Assembly: GCA_963842155.1 (NCBI GenBank)
Contig: CAWJFP010000006.1
Coordinates: forward strand, 1 to 64,000
Direction: 5' to 3'
DNA from: CAWJFP01 sp963842155
Lineage (GTDB): Bacteria > Pseudomonadota > Alphaproteobacteria > JACZXZ01
DNA: 64,000 bases
Within the stretch, counting starts at the first letter, position 1, and the number at the start of each line of letters is the position of its first letter. Below are positions 55,247-63,687 of the stretch, piece by piece. Below the pieces are notes generated by a model, which was not told the DNA's origin, did no database searches, and worked only from the letters and a program-made list of their open reading frames with translations. The translations under genes and the position numbers were made by a program.

Positions 55247-56720
55247 GCAGCCTCTCCTTCATCTCCGGCGCCTTGCCCGTACCGGCTGCCGCGGGAGCCG
55301 GCGGCTCTACGGTCACGGCATTCGATGGCGGGCTCGCCCGCCCCGCCACGTCATAGGCGCGAACGTAATAGAGGTAGCGCATCCCGCCCAGCACGACACG
55401 GTCGACGAAGCGCGCGCCCTTGACCGCCTCGAGGCAACGCACCGCGCCCTCGTCGTCGGCGCGGTAGATGTCGTAGCCGGCGATCTCGGCTCCCTCGGCG
55501 CGGCTCCAGGAGAGTTTCACCTGGCCCGCCTCGATGCGCGCCGCGAGCCCGCCGCCGTCGGCTCCCCAACGCGGCCGCGGACCGTCATCCGCGCCCGGAT
55601 CGCGCGGCGCCTGGCGCGCGCCCTTGGGCCAGAGGAAGCAATGCACCTCCTTGAAATTCTCGTCGAGCTGCTTGCAGACGTTGCAATAGATGCAGCGCAA
55701 TATCTCGTCGCTCCGCCCTTGGCGCGTCTTGCGCACCCAATCCGGATCGGCCAGCAGCTGGCGCGCCATGCCGATGAGGTCGGCGGCACCCTCCTGCAAG
55801 AGGCGCTCGGCGTCGGCGGGGTCGGAGATCTTGCCGACCGAGGTCACCGGCACGTCGTAGCCCTTGGAGTTGATGAACCTCTTCACCTCGGCGGCGAGCC
55901 CGGCGTGAGGCAAGGGCGGATACCAGTCGCCCGGCATGCAGCGGTCGCCGGAATAGCCGGTATAGGGATAGAGGGGCTGGCCTTCGCGATGGACGGCGTC
56001 CTCGAACTTGCCGCCTACCGAAAGCGAGATGTAGTCGACGCCGAGCTGCGCCATGCGGAGCGCGATAAGCTTCGCCTCCTCGACGGTATAGCCGTCCTTG
56101 ATGCATTCCTCGGCGAGGAAGCGCGCGCCGACGGCGAAATCCGCGCCCACCGTCCGCCGCACCTTCTCCATCACCCGGCCGAAGAGGCGCAGGCGGCCCT
56201 CGATGGTGCGGCCGTTATAGTCGTCGCGGCGCGGGTTGCGCTTGGAGAGGAAGGAGGAGAGCGTATAGGCGTGCGCGGAATGGAGCTCGACCCCGTCATA
56301 GCCGGCCTCGCGGGCGCGGCCGGCGGCGGCGGCGAACTGATCGACGATGCCGTCGATCTCCGCGAGCGACAAGGAATCGATGGTCTGCCGCCAGCCGGAG
56401 CGCGCCACCTTCATGAAATGGATGATCTGCGGCACGATGCGGCCCGCCGACGCGCCATGCACCGCCTTCACCAGCTCGCGATGGCCGGCGATGAAGCGGT
56501 CATGGCCCAGGCGCAAGAGCGGCCCCGATTTGGCCTCGTGCACGGCCGTCGCCTCGACCACGATGAGCCCGACGTCGCCCTCCGCATAGCGCAGATAGCG
56601 CTCGATCACCGCCTCGTTGACGAAGCCGTCCTCGCCCGAGAGCCGCGTCACCATGGCCGGCACCAGCACCCGGTTGGGCAGCATCATCCGGTTGATGGCG
56701 AGCGGCTCGAGCAGCTTCAT
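55239..56720 (-). CDS. NADH:flavin oxidoreductase (OYE family) with C-terminal fibronectin-III domain
   Basis: Residues 1-370 form an OYE barrel: [40 protein letters not shown] and [16 protein letters not shown] cysteine cluster [10 protein letters not shown] with a later Cys (VHCFLW) suggests an Fe-S site, as in dienoyl-CoA reductases. Residues about 405-480 then show a fibronectin type III pattern: [20 protein letters not shown] followed by [20 protein letters not shown]. That tail is unusual on a cytoplasmic flavoenzyme. In the cluster it likely reduces an unsaturated CoA intermediate. It has 493 residues and overlaps both neighbours by a few bases. Confidence 0.85.
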   Translation of the reverse strand: MKLLEPLAINRMMLPNRVLVPAMVTRLSGEDGFVNEAVIERYLRYAEGDVGLIVVEATAVHEAKSGPLLRLGHDRFIAGHRELVKAVHGASAGRIVPQIIHFMKVARSGWRQTIDSLSLAEIDGIVDQFAAAAGRAREAGYDGVELHSAHAYTLSSFLSKRNPRRDDYNGRTIEGRLRLFGRVMEKVRRTVGADFAVGARFLAEECIKDGYTVEEAKLIALRMAQLGVDYISLSVGGKFEDAVHREGQPLYPYTGYSGDRCMPGDWYPPLPHAGLAAEVKRFINSKGYDVPVTSVGKISDPADAERLLQEGAADLIGMARQLLADPDWVRKTRQGRSDEILRCIYCNVCKQLDENFKEVHCFLWPKGARQAPRDPGADDGPRPRWGADGGGLAARIEAGQVKLSWSRAEGAEIAGYDIYRADDEGAVRCLEAVKGARFVDRVVLGGMRYLYYVRAYDVAGRASPPSNAVTVEPPAPAAAGTGKAPEMKERLHA

Positions 56721-57970
56721 GTGCCGCGCTCCTTCGCCGTCGCGCGCTTGGTCTTGCGCTCCGGCGGGGTCGGCTTGGCTGTGGGGGCGGTCGCCGCCGC
56801 GGCCTCGCGCGCTGCGGCGAGCGCCTGCGCCGCGATCACCAGCTTCTGGATCTCGCTGGTGCCCTCATAGATCCTGAGGGCGCGGATCTCGCGATAGAGC
56901 CGCTCGACCGGCACGCCCGAGACCACGCCGAGTCCGCCGAAGATCTGCACCGCCTGGTCGACGACCTCCTGCCCCGCCTCGGTGGCGTAGAGCTTGGCCA
57001 TGGCCAATTCGCGGCTCACGCGGCGTCGCTGCACGTCCTTGGTCCAGGCGGCGCGGTAGATGAGGAGGGCGGCGGCATCGAGCTTGAGCGCCATGTCGGC
57101 GAGCTTCTCCTGGATGAGCTGATGCTCGGCGAGCTTCTTGCCGAAGGCCTCGCGCGCGACCGCCCGCCCGAGCGCCTCGTCGAAGGCGCGCCGCGCGAAG
57201 CCCAAGGCCGCGGCGCCGACCGTCGCGCGGAAGATGTCGAGCGTCGCCATCGCCACCTTGAAGCCGTCGCCCGGCGCGCCGATCATCGCTTCCGCCGGCA
57301 CGCGGCAATGCTCGAAGGCGAGCGATCCGAGCGGATGGGGTGCGATCACCGGGATGCGCTCGGTGATGCGCAAGCCCGGATTGTCGGCCTCGACGACGAA
57401 GGCGCTGAGGCCCCGCGCCCCGGGCCCCTCGCCGGTGCGCGCGAAGACGACGTAATGGTCGGCCAGGCCGGCATTGGAGATCCAGGTCTTGCTCCCGTCG
57501 ATGAGGTAATGCTTGCCGTCGCGCCGCGCGGCCGTGCGTAGGGAGGCGACGTCCGAGCCGCCCTCGGGCTCGGAGAGGGCGAAGGCCGCGATCTTCCGTC
57601 CGGCCGCGACCCGCGGCAGATAGGCCGACTTGAGCGCGGGCGAGCCGAAGAGCGAGATCGAGGCGCTGCCGAGCCCCTGCATGGCGAAGGCGAAATCGGC
57701 GAGGCCGGAGCGATAGGCGAGGCTTTCGCGCACGAGGCATAGCGAGCGCACGTCGAGCGTCGCATGCGCGCCGCCATGGGAGGCGGGGACGCAGAGCTTC
57801 AGCAGCCCGGCGGCGCCGAGCCTCGCCACCAGCCGCCGGCATTGGCGGTCGAGATTCGTGTCGTGCTGCTCTTCGCTCAGCTCGGCCGCGGCCCAGCTAT
57901 CGAGCCGGGTCTTGAGGCTGCGATGCCCCTCCCCGAAAAAAGGCCAGTCGATGAAGCTGCGATCGGCCAT
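56717..57970 (-). CDS. acyl-CoA dehydrogenase
   Basis: FAD enzyme that makes an alpha,beta double bond in an acyl-CoA. The 417 residues show [19 protein letters not shown] (FAD contact), [20 protein letters not shown], and [20 protein letters not shown]. The C-terminal [15 protein letters not shown] holds the usual catalytic Glu. A Lys/Ala/Pro-rich tail of about 30 residues is extra. It overlaps the OYE gene start by four bases. In this operon it probably oxidises a ring-derived CoA ester. Confidence 0.9.
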   Translation of the reverse strand: MADRSFIDWPFFGEGHRSLKTRLDSWAAAELSEEQHDTNLDRQCRRLVARLGAAGLLKLCVPASHGGAHATLDVRSLCLVRESLAYRSGLADFAFAMQGLGSASISLFGSPALKSAYLPRVAAGRKIAAFALSEPEGGSDVASLRTAARRDGKHYLIDGSKTWISNAGLADHYVVFARTGEGPGARGLSAFVVEADNPGLRITERIPVIAPHPLGSLAFEHCRVPAEAMIGAPGDGFKVAMATLDIFRATVGAAALGFARRAFDEALGRAVAREAFGKKLAEHQLIQEKLADMALKLDAAALLIYRAAWTKDVQRRRVSRELAMAKLYATEAGQEVVDQAVQIFGGLGVVSGVPVERLYREIRALRIYEGTSEIQKLVIAAQALAAAREAAAATAPTAKPTPPERKTKRATAKERGT

Positions 57971-57988
57971 CGGCTCAGCCGCCCTCGC

Positions 57989-58543
57989 TCATTTGGTCAC
58001 ATTGCGCCGCGGACGCCGCGCGGCGGGCCCCTCGGCGCGCTCGACCGAGGCCTTGAGCTTGGCGAGCAGAATATAGAGCTGCGCCAATTCGGGCCGGCTC
58101 AGGCTCGCCATCATGCTCGCGATCCAGCTTTCATGAGCCGGCGTCATCTTGTCGAAGGCGGTCTTGCCTGCGCGGGTCAGCCGCACGAGCTGGATGCGCC
58201 GGTCGGCCTGCGCCGTGCGCCGCTCGACCAGCCCCTCGGCCACCATGCGGTCGATCAGGCCGGTCACGTTGCCGTTGGTCACCATGAGCCGGCGCGAGAG
58301 GTCGCCCATGGCGAGGCCGCCGGGCGCGCGATCGAGCTGGGACAGGAGGTCGAAGCGCGGCAAGGTGGTGCCGAAGGCGCGCAGATGCTGCCGCACATGG
58401 CGCTCGATCAAGCTGGTACAGGTGAGAAGCCGCAGCCAGGCGCGCAGCTCGAGTCGGTCGGCGTTGCTGAGGCGGGTCTCGAAATCGGCGCGCGCGGGCC
58501 GTCGTGGCGCCGCCTCGCGCGCGAGCTCGGGCACGCTGCTCAC
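57989..58543 (-). CDS. MarR family transcriptional regulator of the aryl-CoA cluster
   Basis: A 184-residue MarR protein. The recognition region is GGLAMGDLSRRLMVTNGNVT, then LIDRMVAEGLVERRTAQADR and RIQLVRLTRAGK as the wing. It starts at GTG 58543, overlapping the SDR stop (GTGA), so it is translated with its own operon. MarR regulators of aromatic-CoA operons often sense the CoA thioester. A TTTTA-N4-TAAAA palindrome in front of the operon is a plausible site. Confidence 0.88.
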   Translation of the reverse strand: MSSVPELAREAAPRRPARADFETRLSNADRLELRAWLRLLTCTSLIERHVRQHLRAFGTTLPRFDLLSQLDRAPGGLAMGDLSRRLMVTNGNVTGLIDRMVAEGLVERRTAQADRRIQLVRLTRAGKTAFDKMTPAHESWIASMMASLSRPELAQLYILLAKLKASVERAEGPAARRPRRNVTK

Positions 58544-59391
58544 GGCATCACCTCGCCGCCCGCGATCACGATGCTCTGCCCGGTGACGGCGGCGGATTCG
58601 GGCAGGCAGAGCCAGGCCACGGCGCTCGCCACCTCGGCCGGAGCGACGAGGCGGCCTTGCGGATTGAGCTTGGCGAGCTCCTCGCGCGCGGCCGCGGCCG
58701 AGCGGCCGGTCTTGGCCATGATATTGTCGATGGCGCCCGCGGTGAGATCGGTTTCGGTCATGCCCGGGCAGACGGCGTTGACGGTGACGCCCTTGCTCGC
58801 GAGCTCGAGCGCCAGCGCGCGGGTGAGGCCGATGAGGCCATGCTTCGCCGCGCAATAGGCGGTGACGTAGCGATAGCCGATCAGCCCCGCCGTGGAGGCG
58901 ACGTTGACGATGCGGCCCCAGCCGGCGTCCAGCATGGCGGGAAGGGCCGCCTCGGTGCAAAGCCAGGCGCCGGTCAGGTTGACGGCCAGCATCTCGTCCC
59001 ACAAGGCGCGGTCGGTCTTCTGGAAAGGCGCGCTGCGCGCGATACCGGCATTGTTGACGAGAATGAGCGGCGCGCCCAAGCCTTCGCGCGCCGCGTCGAA
59101 GGCGGCGGCGACCTGGTCGGCCGCGGCCAGGTCGGCGAGCACCGTGGCGACGGCGCCGCCATGCGCCGCCTCGAGGGCCCGCTTCTGGCGCTCGAGACGC
59201 TCGGCCGAGCGGCCGAGGAGGGTGAGCGTCGCACCGAGGCCCGCGAGCCGCTCGGCGATGGCGGCGCCGATGCCGCGGCCGCCGCCGGTGACGAGCGCAT
59301 GGCGGCCCGCGAGCGGGCGCGCTCCGTCCCGCTGCCGCGCGAGACCGCCCGCTTCGGCGCCGCCTTGCCTGGCCTTCCGCTCCGCGCCCAT
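58540..59391 (-). CDS. SDR family oxidoreductase
   Basis: A 283-residue classical SDR, probably a 3-hydroxyacyl-CoA dehydrogenase. The NAD(P) site is HALVTGGGRGIGAAIAERLA and the NNAG motif is LVNNAGIARSAP. The catalytic Ser lies in IVNVASTAGLIG and the YxxxK in VTAYCAAKHGLIGLTRA. GGEVMP ends it. A 35-residue polar N-terminus precedes the domain. GGAG eight bases before the ATG at 59391 supports this start. It is the first gene of the minus-strand operon running to 51265. Confidence 0.88.
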   Translation of the reverse strand: MGAERKARQGGAEAGGLARQRDGARPLAGRHALVTGGGRGIGAAIAERLAGLGATLTLLGRSAERLERQKRALEAAHGGAVATVLADLAAADQVAAAFDAAREGLGAPLILVNNAGIARSAPFQKTDRALWDEMLAVNLTGAWLCTEAALPAMLDAGWGRIVNVASTAGLIGYRYVTAYCAAKHGLIGLTRALALELASKGVTVNAVCPGMTETDLTAGAIDNIMAKTGRSAAAAREELAKLNPQGRLVAPAEVASAVAWLCLPESAAVTGQSIVIAGGEVMP

Positions 59392-59444
59392 CGGCGCTGC
59401 TCCATCGATCTCCCGGACCGGATTCGCGCTTGGCGCCCGAGTTG

Positions 59445-59458
59445 TTTTAAGTCTAAAA
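59445..59458. promoter_or_regulatory. candidate MarR-type operator in divergent promoter
   Basis: TTTTA-AGTC-TAAAA is an AT-rich inverted repeat in an otherwise GC-rich divergent intergenic region between the SDR operon (start 59391) and the thioesterase operon (start 59548). The cluster MarR protein is the natural candidate ligand-responsive repressor. Confidence 0.4.
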
Positions 59459-59547
59459 TATATCCCTGGCTCGACGCAAGGACCATTCACCGATCCCGCC
59501 GCGCCTCGCCGGGGGCCCCATGGCCGAGAGATCCTGACCGAGATCCC

Positions 59548-60039
59548 ATGACCGAGACCCTTTTCCGCTATCCCGTCGACATCCAGTTCCGCCATTGCGA
59601 CCCCGCCGGCATCGTCTATTACCCGCGTTTCATCGACATGGCCGAGGGCGCCATCGAGGAATGGATGATGGCGGCGCTGGGCGAGAGCTATCGCCAATGG
59701 ATTTACGAGGAGCGGCTGGGCCTGCCGCGGGTCAAGGTGAGCGCGGAGTTCATGCGCACCTGCAGCATGGGCGAGCGGCTCGAGCTCCTGCTTCGGCTGG
59801 TGAAATTCGGCCGCAGCTCGTTCGAGCTCCTGGTCGAGGGCCAGGTCGAGGGCGAGCTGCGCTTCAAGATCGCTCTCGTGCTTGTCGCCATCTCGCTCGA
59901 GACGATGAAGGCGGTGCCCTTCCCCGAGAGGGTCAGGCGCAAGTTCGAGCGTCACCAGGCGCTCGGCGCCGAGGCGCCGGGCACGACAAGCGAGGCGCGC
60001 GGAAGAAGCGCGAAAACACCAATCAGAGGGAGAGGCTGA
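59548..60039 (+). CDS. acyl-CoA thioesterase, 4-hydroxybenzoyl-CoA thioesterase family
   Basis: A 163-residue hotdog-fold enzyme. IQFRHCDPAGIVYYPRFIDM carries the active-site Asp and the family motif, and KVSAEFMRTCSMGERLELLL continues the fold. It hydrolyses an aromatic or ring-derived CoA ester, perhaps to free trapped CoA. The stop overlaps the ridA start (TGATGG arrangement), and the gene is divergent from the SDR operon. Confidence 0.88.
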   Translation: MTETLFRYPVDIQFRHCDPAGIVYYPRFIDMAEGAIEEWMMAALGESYRQWIYEERLGLPRVKVSAEFMRTCSMGERLELLLRLVKFGRSSFELLVEGQVEGELRFKIALVLVAISLETMKAVPFPERVRRKFERHQALGAEAPGTTSEARGRSAKTPIRGRG

Positions 60040-60434
60040 TGGCGATGCAAATTCTCCAGCCGCCGGGCTGGGCCCGGCCCAAGGGCTTCAGCAACGGCAT
60101 CGCGGCCGCGGGCCGCATCGTCTTCGTGGCCGGCCAGGTGGCGACCAACCCGGCCGGCAAGATCGAGAGCGAGAGCTTCGCCGCCCAGGTGCGCCAGGCG
60201 CTCGCCAACATCCTTGCCGTGCTGGCCGAGGCCGGCGGCAAGGCCGAGCATATCGCGCGCATGACCTGGTACATCACCGACAAGCAGGAATATCTCGCCC
60301 AGATGCGCGAGGTCGGCGCCGCCTATCGCGAGACGATCGGCAGCCATTTCCCGGTGATGACCATGGTCGAGGTCACCGCCCTCATCGAGGGTCAGGCGAA
60401 GGTCGAGATCGAGGCCACCGCGGTGGTGCCGTAA
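60039..60434 (+). CDS. RidA family enamine/imine deaminase
   Basis: A 131-residue RidA (YjgF/YER057c/UK114) protein. GRIVFVAGQVATNPAGKIES is the N-terminal signature, and the C-terminal VEVTALIEGQAKVEIEATAV contains the usual end motif, though the classic catalytic Arg region (VAxLP) differs. RidA proteins hydrolyse reactive enamines and imines to ketone and ammonia. In this cluster an enamine CoA product of 2-aminobenzoyl-CoA reduction would be a fitting substrate. Co-translated with the thioesterase. Confidence 0.87.
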   Translation: MAMQILQPPGWARPKGFSNGIAAAGRIVFVAGQVATNPAGKIESESFAAQVRQALANILAVLAEAGGKAEHIARMTWYITDKQEYLAQMREVGAAYRETIGSHFPVMTMVEVTALIEGQAKVEIEATAVVP

Positions 60435-60809
60435 GGGCGCGCGAGCGCGGGCGCGTAGGCCCTGTCGCAAGTCTTCCTGCCGGCGATATTCCGGTCGACG
60501 ATCCGCGCCTAACAAAACGCTGCATGTCACGTCAGCGAAGCGATGCGGGAAGCAAACCAAAGTCCGGCTTGTTCCTCCTGGATCGCTTCGTCGGCTCGGC
60601 CTCCTCGCAAGGGCGATTGGGCGTTTGCCCTCATCGCATCGCGCGCCCACGCCGTCGCCCGCCCTCTCTCCGCTTGACCCGCCTAACTTATTTGAGTAGC
60701 AAGGCTTTACGCGCGGCAGCGAAGCCAGGCCCAAGAGCCTAGAACCAGGGAGGCAGCGGCGGCGCGCGGCTGGGAGAACCCGCGCCCCTGCGGCGAACGA
60801 GGTTGCATC
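60435..60809. other. gene-free region upstream of the acyl-CoA synthetase gene
   Basis: No coding pattern. TTGACC at 60674-60679, 17 bases from TAGCAA at 60697-60702, is a weak promoter candidate for the transport operon. GGGAGG near 60749 and GAACGAGG near 60795 precede the start. Nothing else is recognisable. Confidence 0.4.
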
Positions 60810-62822
60810 ATGGTTGGCGCAGAGCGTCAGAGCGAGGCAAGCGCGGCGCGGCCCGGCTCGCCCGGCCTCGACACCATCCCCAAGCTCCTGCTGCATCAGG
60901 CCAGGATCAGGCCCGAGCGGCCCGCCATGCGCGAGAAGGACCTCGGCATCTGGCAGAGCTGGAGCTGGCGCGAGGCGGCCGAATCCGTGCGCAAGCTCGC
61001 TTGCGGCTTCGCGGCGATGGGCTTGCGGCGCGGCGACAAGCTCGCCGTGGTGGGCGACAACCGGCCGCAGCTTTACTGGTCGATGGTGGCGGCCCAGGCG
61101 CTCGGCGCCGTGCCCGTGCCGATCTATCAGGATTCCGCCGCGGCGGAGATGGAGTTCGTGCTGCGCCATGCCGAGGTGCGCTTCGCCGTCGCCGAGGACC
61201 AGGAGCAGGTCGACAAGCTCGTCGAGATCAAGGAGCGCTGTCCCGCCCTCGAGCAGGTCTTCTACGACGATGCGCGCGGCATGCGCAATTACCGCCAGCC
61301 TTTCCTCACCAGCCTCGACAAGGTGCGCGAGGCGGGCGCGGCGCTCGACGAGGCGCAGCCCGATTTCTTCCTCGCCGAGGTCGCCCAAGGCAAGGGCTCC
61401 GACATCATGAGCTTCTATTACACCTCGGGCACGACGGGGCAGCCCAAGGGCGTCATCCTGAGCTTCGACAACGTCATCCGCACGGCCGAGGCGGCGGTCG
61501 AGTTCGACGGGCTCAACGACCGCGACAGCTCGCTCGCCTATCTGCCCATGGCCTGGGTCGGCGACAATGTCTTCTCCGTGGGCCAGGCCTATTGCGCCGG
61601 CTTCTGCGTGAACTGCCCGGAATCGGGCGCCACCGTGATGCAGGATTTGCGCGAGATCGGCCCGACCTATTTCTTCGCGCCGCCGCGCATCTGGGAGAAC
61701 ATTCTCACCGACGTGATGATCCGCATGGAGGACGCCGGCGCGCTCAAGCGCTGGCTCTTCAAGAGCTTCATGGCGCTGGCGCGGCGGGTGGGCGCCGCCA
61801 TCCTCGATCGCGAGAAGGTGGCGCTCGGCGACCGGCTGCTCTACGCGCTCGGCGAGATCCTGATCTACGGCCCGCTCAAGAACACGCTCGGCATGAGCCG
61901 CGTGCGCCTCGCCTATACCGCGGGCGAGGCCATCGGGCCCGATATCTTCGTCTTCTACCGCTCGCTCGGCATCAACATCAAGCAGCTCTACGGCTCGACC
62001 GAGGCCTCCGTCTTCGTGACCATCCAGCCCGACCGCGAGATCTGGCCCGACACGGTCGGCAAGCCGGTCGCCGGCGTGGAGCTGCGCATCGGCGAGGACG
62101 GCGAGGTGATGTTCCGCAGCCCCGGCGTGTTCCAGGAATATTACAAGAACCCGCAGGCGACCGCGGAGGCCAAGACCGCCGACGGCTGGGTCCATACCGG
62201 CGACGCCGGCTATTTCGACGCGCGCGGCCATCTCAAGATCATCGACCGCGCCAAGGACGTCGGGCGGCTGGCCGACGGCACGTTGTTCGCGCCCAAATTT
62301 CTCGAGAACAAGCTCAAATTCTTCGCCTTCGTGCGCGAGGCGGTGGCCTTCGGCCACGGGCGCCCCTATGCCGCGATGTTCGTGAACATCGATCTGGGCG
62401 CGGTCGGGAGCTGGGCCGAGCGGCACGGCCTCGCCTATACGAGCTACAGCGAGCTCGCCGCCAAGCCCGAGGTCTATGCGCTGATCCGCGAGAACATCGA
62501 GGCGGTCAACCGCGACCTCGCCGCGGACCCGGTGCTGGCCGGCGCGCAAATCCGCCGCTTCCTCATCCTGCGCAAGGAGCTCGACGCCGACGACGGCGAG
62601 CTGACCCGCACCCGCAAGGTGCGCAGGCGCCATATCGCCGAGAAATATGCGGCCCTCGTCGAGGCGCTCTATTCGGACCAGGCCGAATGCGAGATCGAGA
62701 CCCAGATGAAGTTCGAGGACGGCCGCACGGGGATGCTGCGCGCCACCATCGCCATCGCCGAGGCCACGGTCTTCGCGCCCGCCGAGACCGCGCCCGCGCC
62801 GCCGCTGCGCAAGGCGAGCTGA
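60810..62822 (+). CDS. AMP-dependent acyl-CoA synthetase, long-chain type
   Basis: Activates a carboxylic acid to its CoA ester. The 670-residue ANL protein has SFYYTSGTTGQPKGVILS (P-loop) near 200 and the GSTEAS motif (KQLYGSTEASVF). Later motifs are GWVHTGDAGYFDARGHLKII and TRTRKVRRRHI at the C-terminus. It resembles the FadD15-like synthetases that precede livG/livH/livM genes in many alphaproteobacteria. The link to the importer suggests activation of the imported aromatic or aliphatic acid. The lengthened C-terminus (about 50 residues) is polar. Confidence 0.88.
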   Translation: MVGAERQSEASAARPGSPGLDTIPKLLLHQARIRPERPAMREKDLGIWQSWSWREAAESVRKLACGFAAMGLRRGDKLAVVGDNRPQLYWSMVAAQALGAVPVPIYQDSAAAEMEFVLRHAEVRFAVAEDQEQVDKLVEIKERCPALEQVFYDDARGMRNYRQPFLTSLDKVREAGAALDEAQPDFFLAEVAQGKGSDIMSFYYTSGTTGQPKGVILSFDNVIRTAEAAVEFDGLNDRDSSLAYLPMAWVGDNVFSVGQAYCAGFCVNCPESGATVMQDLREIGPTYFFAPPRIWENILTDVMIRMEDAGALKRWLFKSFMALARRVGAAILDREKVALGDRLLYALGEILIYGPLKNTLGMSRVRLAYTAGEAIGPDIFVFYRSLGINIKQLYGSTEASVFVTIQPDREIWPDTVGKPVAGVELRIGEDGEVMFRSPGVFQEYYKNPQATAEAKTADGWVHTGDAGYFDARGHLKIIDRAKDVGRLADGTLFAPKFLENKLKFFAFVREAVAFGHGRPYAAMFVNIDLGAVGSWAERHGLAYTSYSELAAKPEVYALIRENIEAVNRDLAADPVLAGAQIRRFLILRKELDADDGELTRTRKVRRRHIAEKYAALVEALYSDQAECEIETQMKFEDGRTGMLRATIAIAEATVFAPAETAPAPPLRKAS

Positions 62823-62838
62823 GCGCCGCCCGCCCGCG

Positions 62839-63684
62839 ATGGATCAAGCGGTCTCCCCCGGCCCGGCCGGCCCGGTCGTTCACGGACGTGGCCCCGCCGG
62901 TCAAGCTGCCGAGGGCGAGGTGCTGCTCGAGGTCGCCGATATCAGCCTCTCCTTCGGCGGGGTAAACGCGCTCTCGGCCGTGAGCTTCGACATCCGCAAG
63001 GGCGAGATCCGCGCCATCATCGGCCCGAACGGCGCGGGCAAAAGCTCCATGCTCAACCTCATCAACGGCTTCTACCGGCCGCGCGCCGGCACCATCGCCT
63101 ACAAGGGCACGGTGGTGCGGCGGATGCGCCCGCACGAGGCGGCCAAGGCGGGCATCGCGCGCACCTTCCAGAACATCGCCCTCTTCAAGGGCATGACCAC
63201 CCTCGACAACATCATGACCGGTCGGCTCTTGAAGATGCGCGGCAATTTCCTGCTCGACGCGCTCTATCTCGGCCCCGCCAAGCGCGAGGAGCTCGCGCAT
63301 CGCGCCGTCGCCGAGCAGATCATCGACTTCCTCGAGATCCAAGCCATCCGCCGGGTGCCGGTCGGGCGCCTCCCCTACGGGCTGCAGAAGCGGGTCGAGC
63401 TCGGCCGCGCGCTCGCCGCCGAGCCGGACCTCCTGCTGCTGGACGAGCCCATGGCGGGGATGAACGTCGAGGAGAAGGAGGATATGAGCCGCTTCATCCT
63501 CGACGTGAACGAGGAGTTCGGCACCACCATCGCCCTCATCGAGCACGACATGGGCGTGGTGATGGATATCTCGGACCGCATCCTGGTGCTCGATTACGGC
63601 CGCAAGATCGCCGACGGCAAGCCCGAGGCGGTGCGCGGCGACCAGGCGGTGATCGACGCCTATCTCGGCGTGGCGCGGGACTGA
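62839..63684 (+). CDS. branched-chain amino acid/aromatic acid ABC importer ATPase (LivG type)
   Basis: ATPase of a HAAT-family importer. Walker A is GPNGAGKSS, the signature is unusual (LPYGLQKRVELGRALAAEP in place of LSGGQ), Walker B is LLLLDEPMAGMN and the H-loop LIEHDMG. ARTFQNIALFKGMTTLDNIM is the LivG hallmark. The 30-residue N-terminus is extra; 281 residues in all. It is followed four bases later by a LivH permease. Confidence 0.92.
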   Translation: MDQAVSPGPAGPVVHGRGPAGQAAEGEVLLEVADISLSFGGVNALSAVSFDIRKGEIRAIIGPNGAGKSSMLNLINGFYRPRAGTIAYKGTVVRRMRPHEAAKAGIARTFQNIALFKGMTTLDNIMTGRLLKMRGNFLLDALYLGPAKREELAHRAVAEQIIDFLEIQAIRRVPVGRLPYGLQKRVELGRALAAEPDLLLLDEPMAGMNVEEKEDMSRFILDVNEEFGTTIALIEHDMGVVMDISDRILVLDYGRKIADGKPEAVRGDQAVIDAYLGVARD

Positions 63685-63687
63685 GCC

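Noticed and set aside
59952..62633. Long minus-strand open frame opposite ridA and the acyl-CoA synthetase
   Set aside because: Composition is that of an antisense shadow and it crosses three real genes and an intergenic region.
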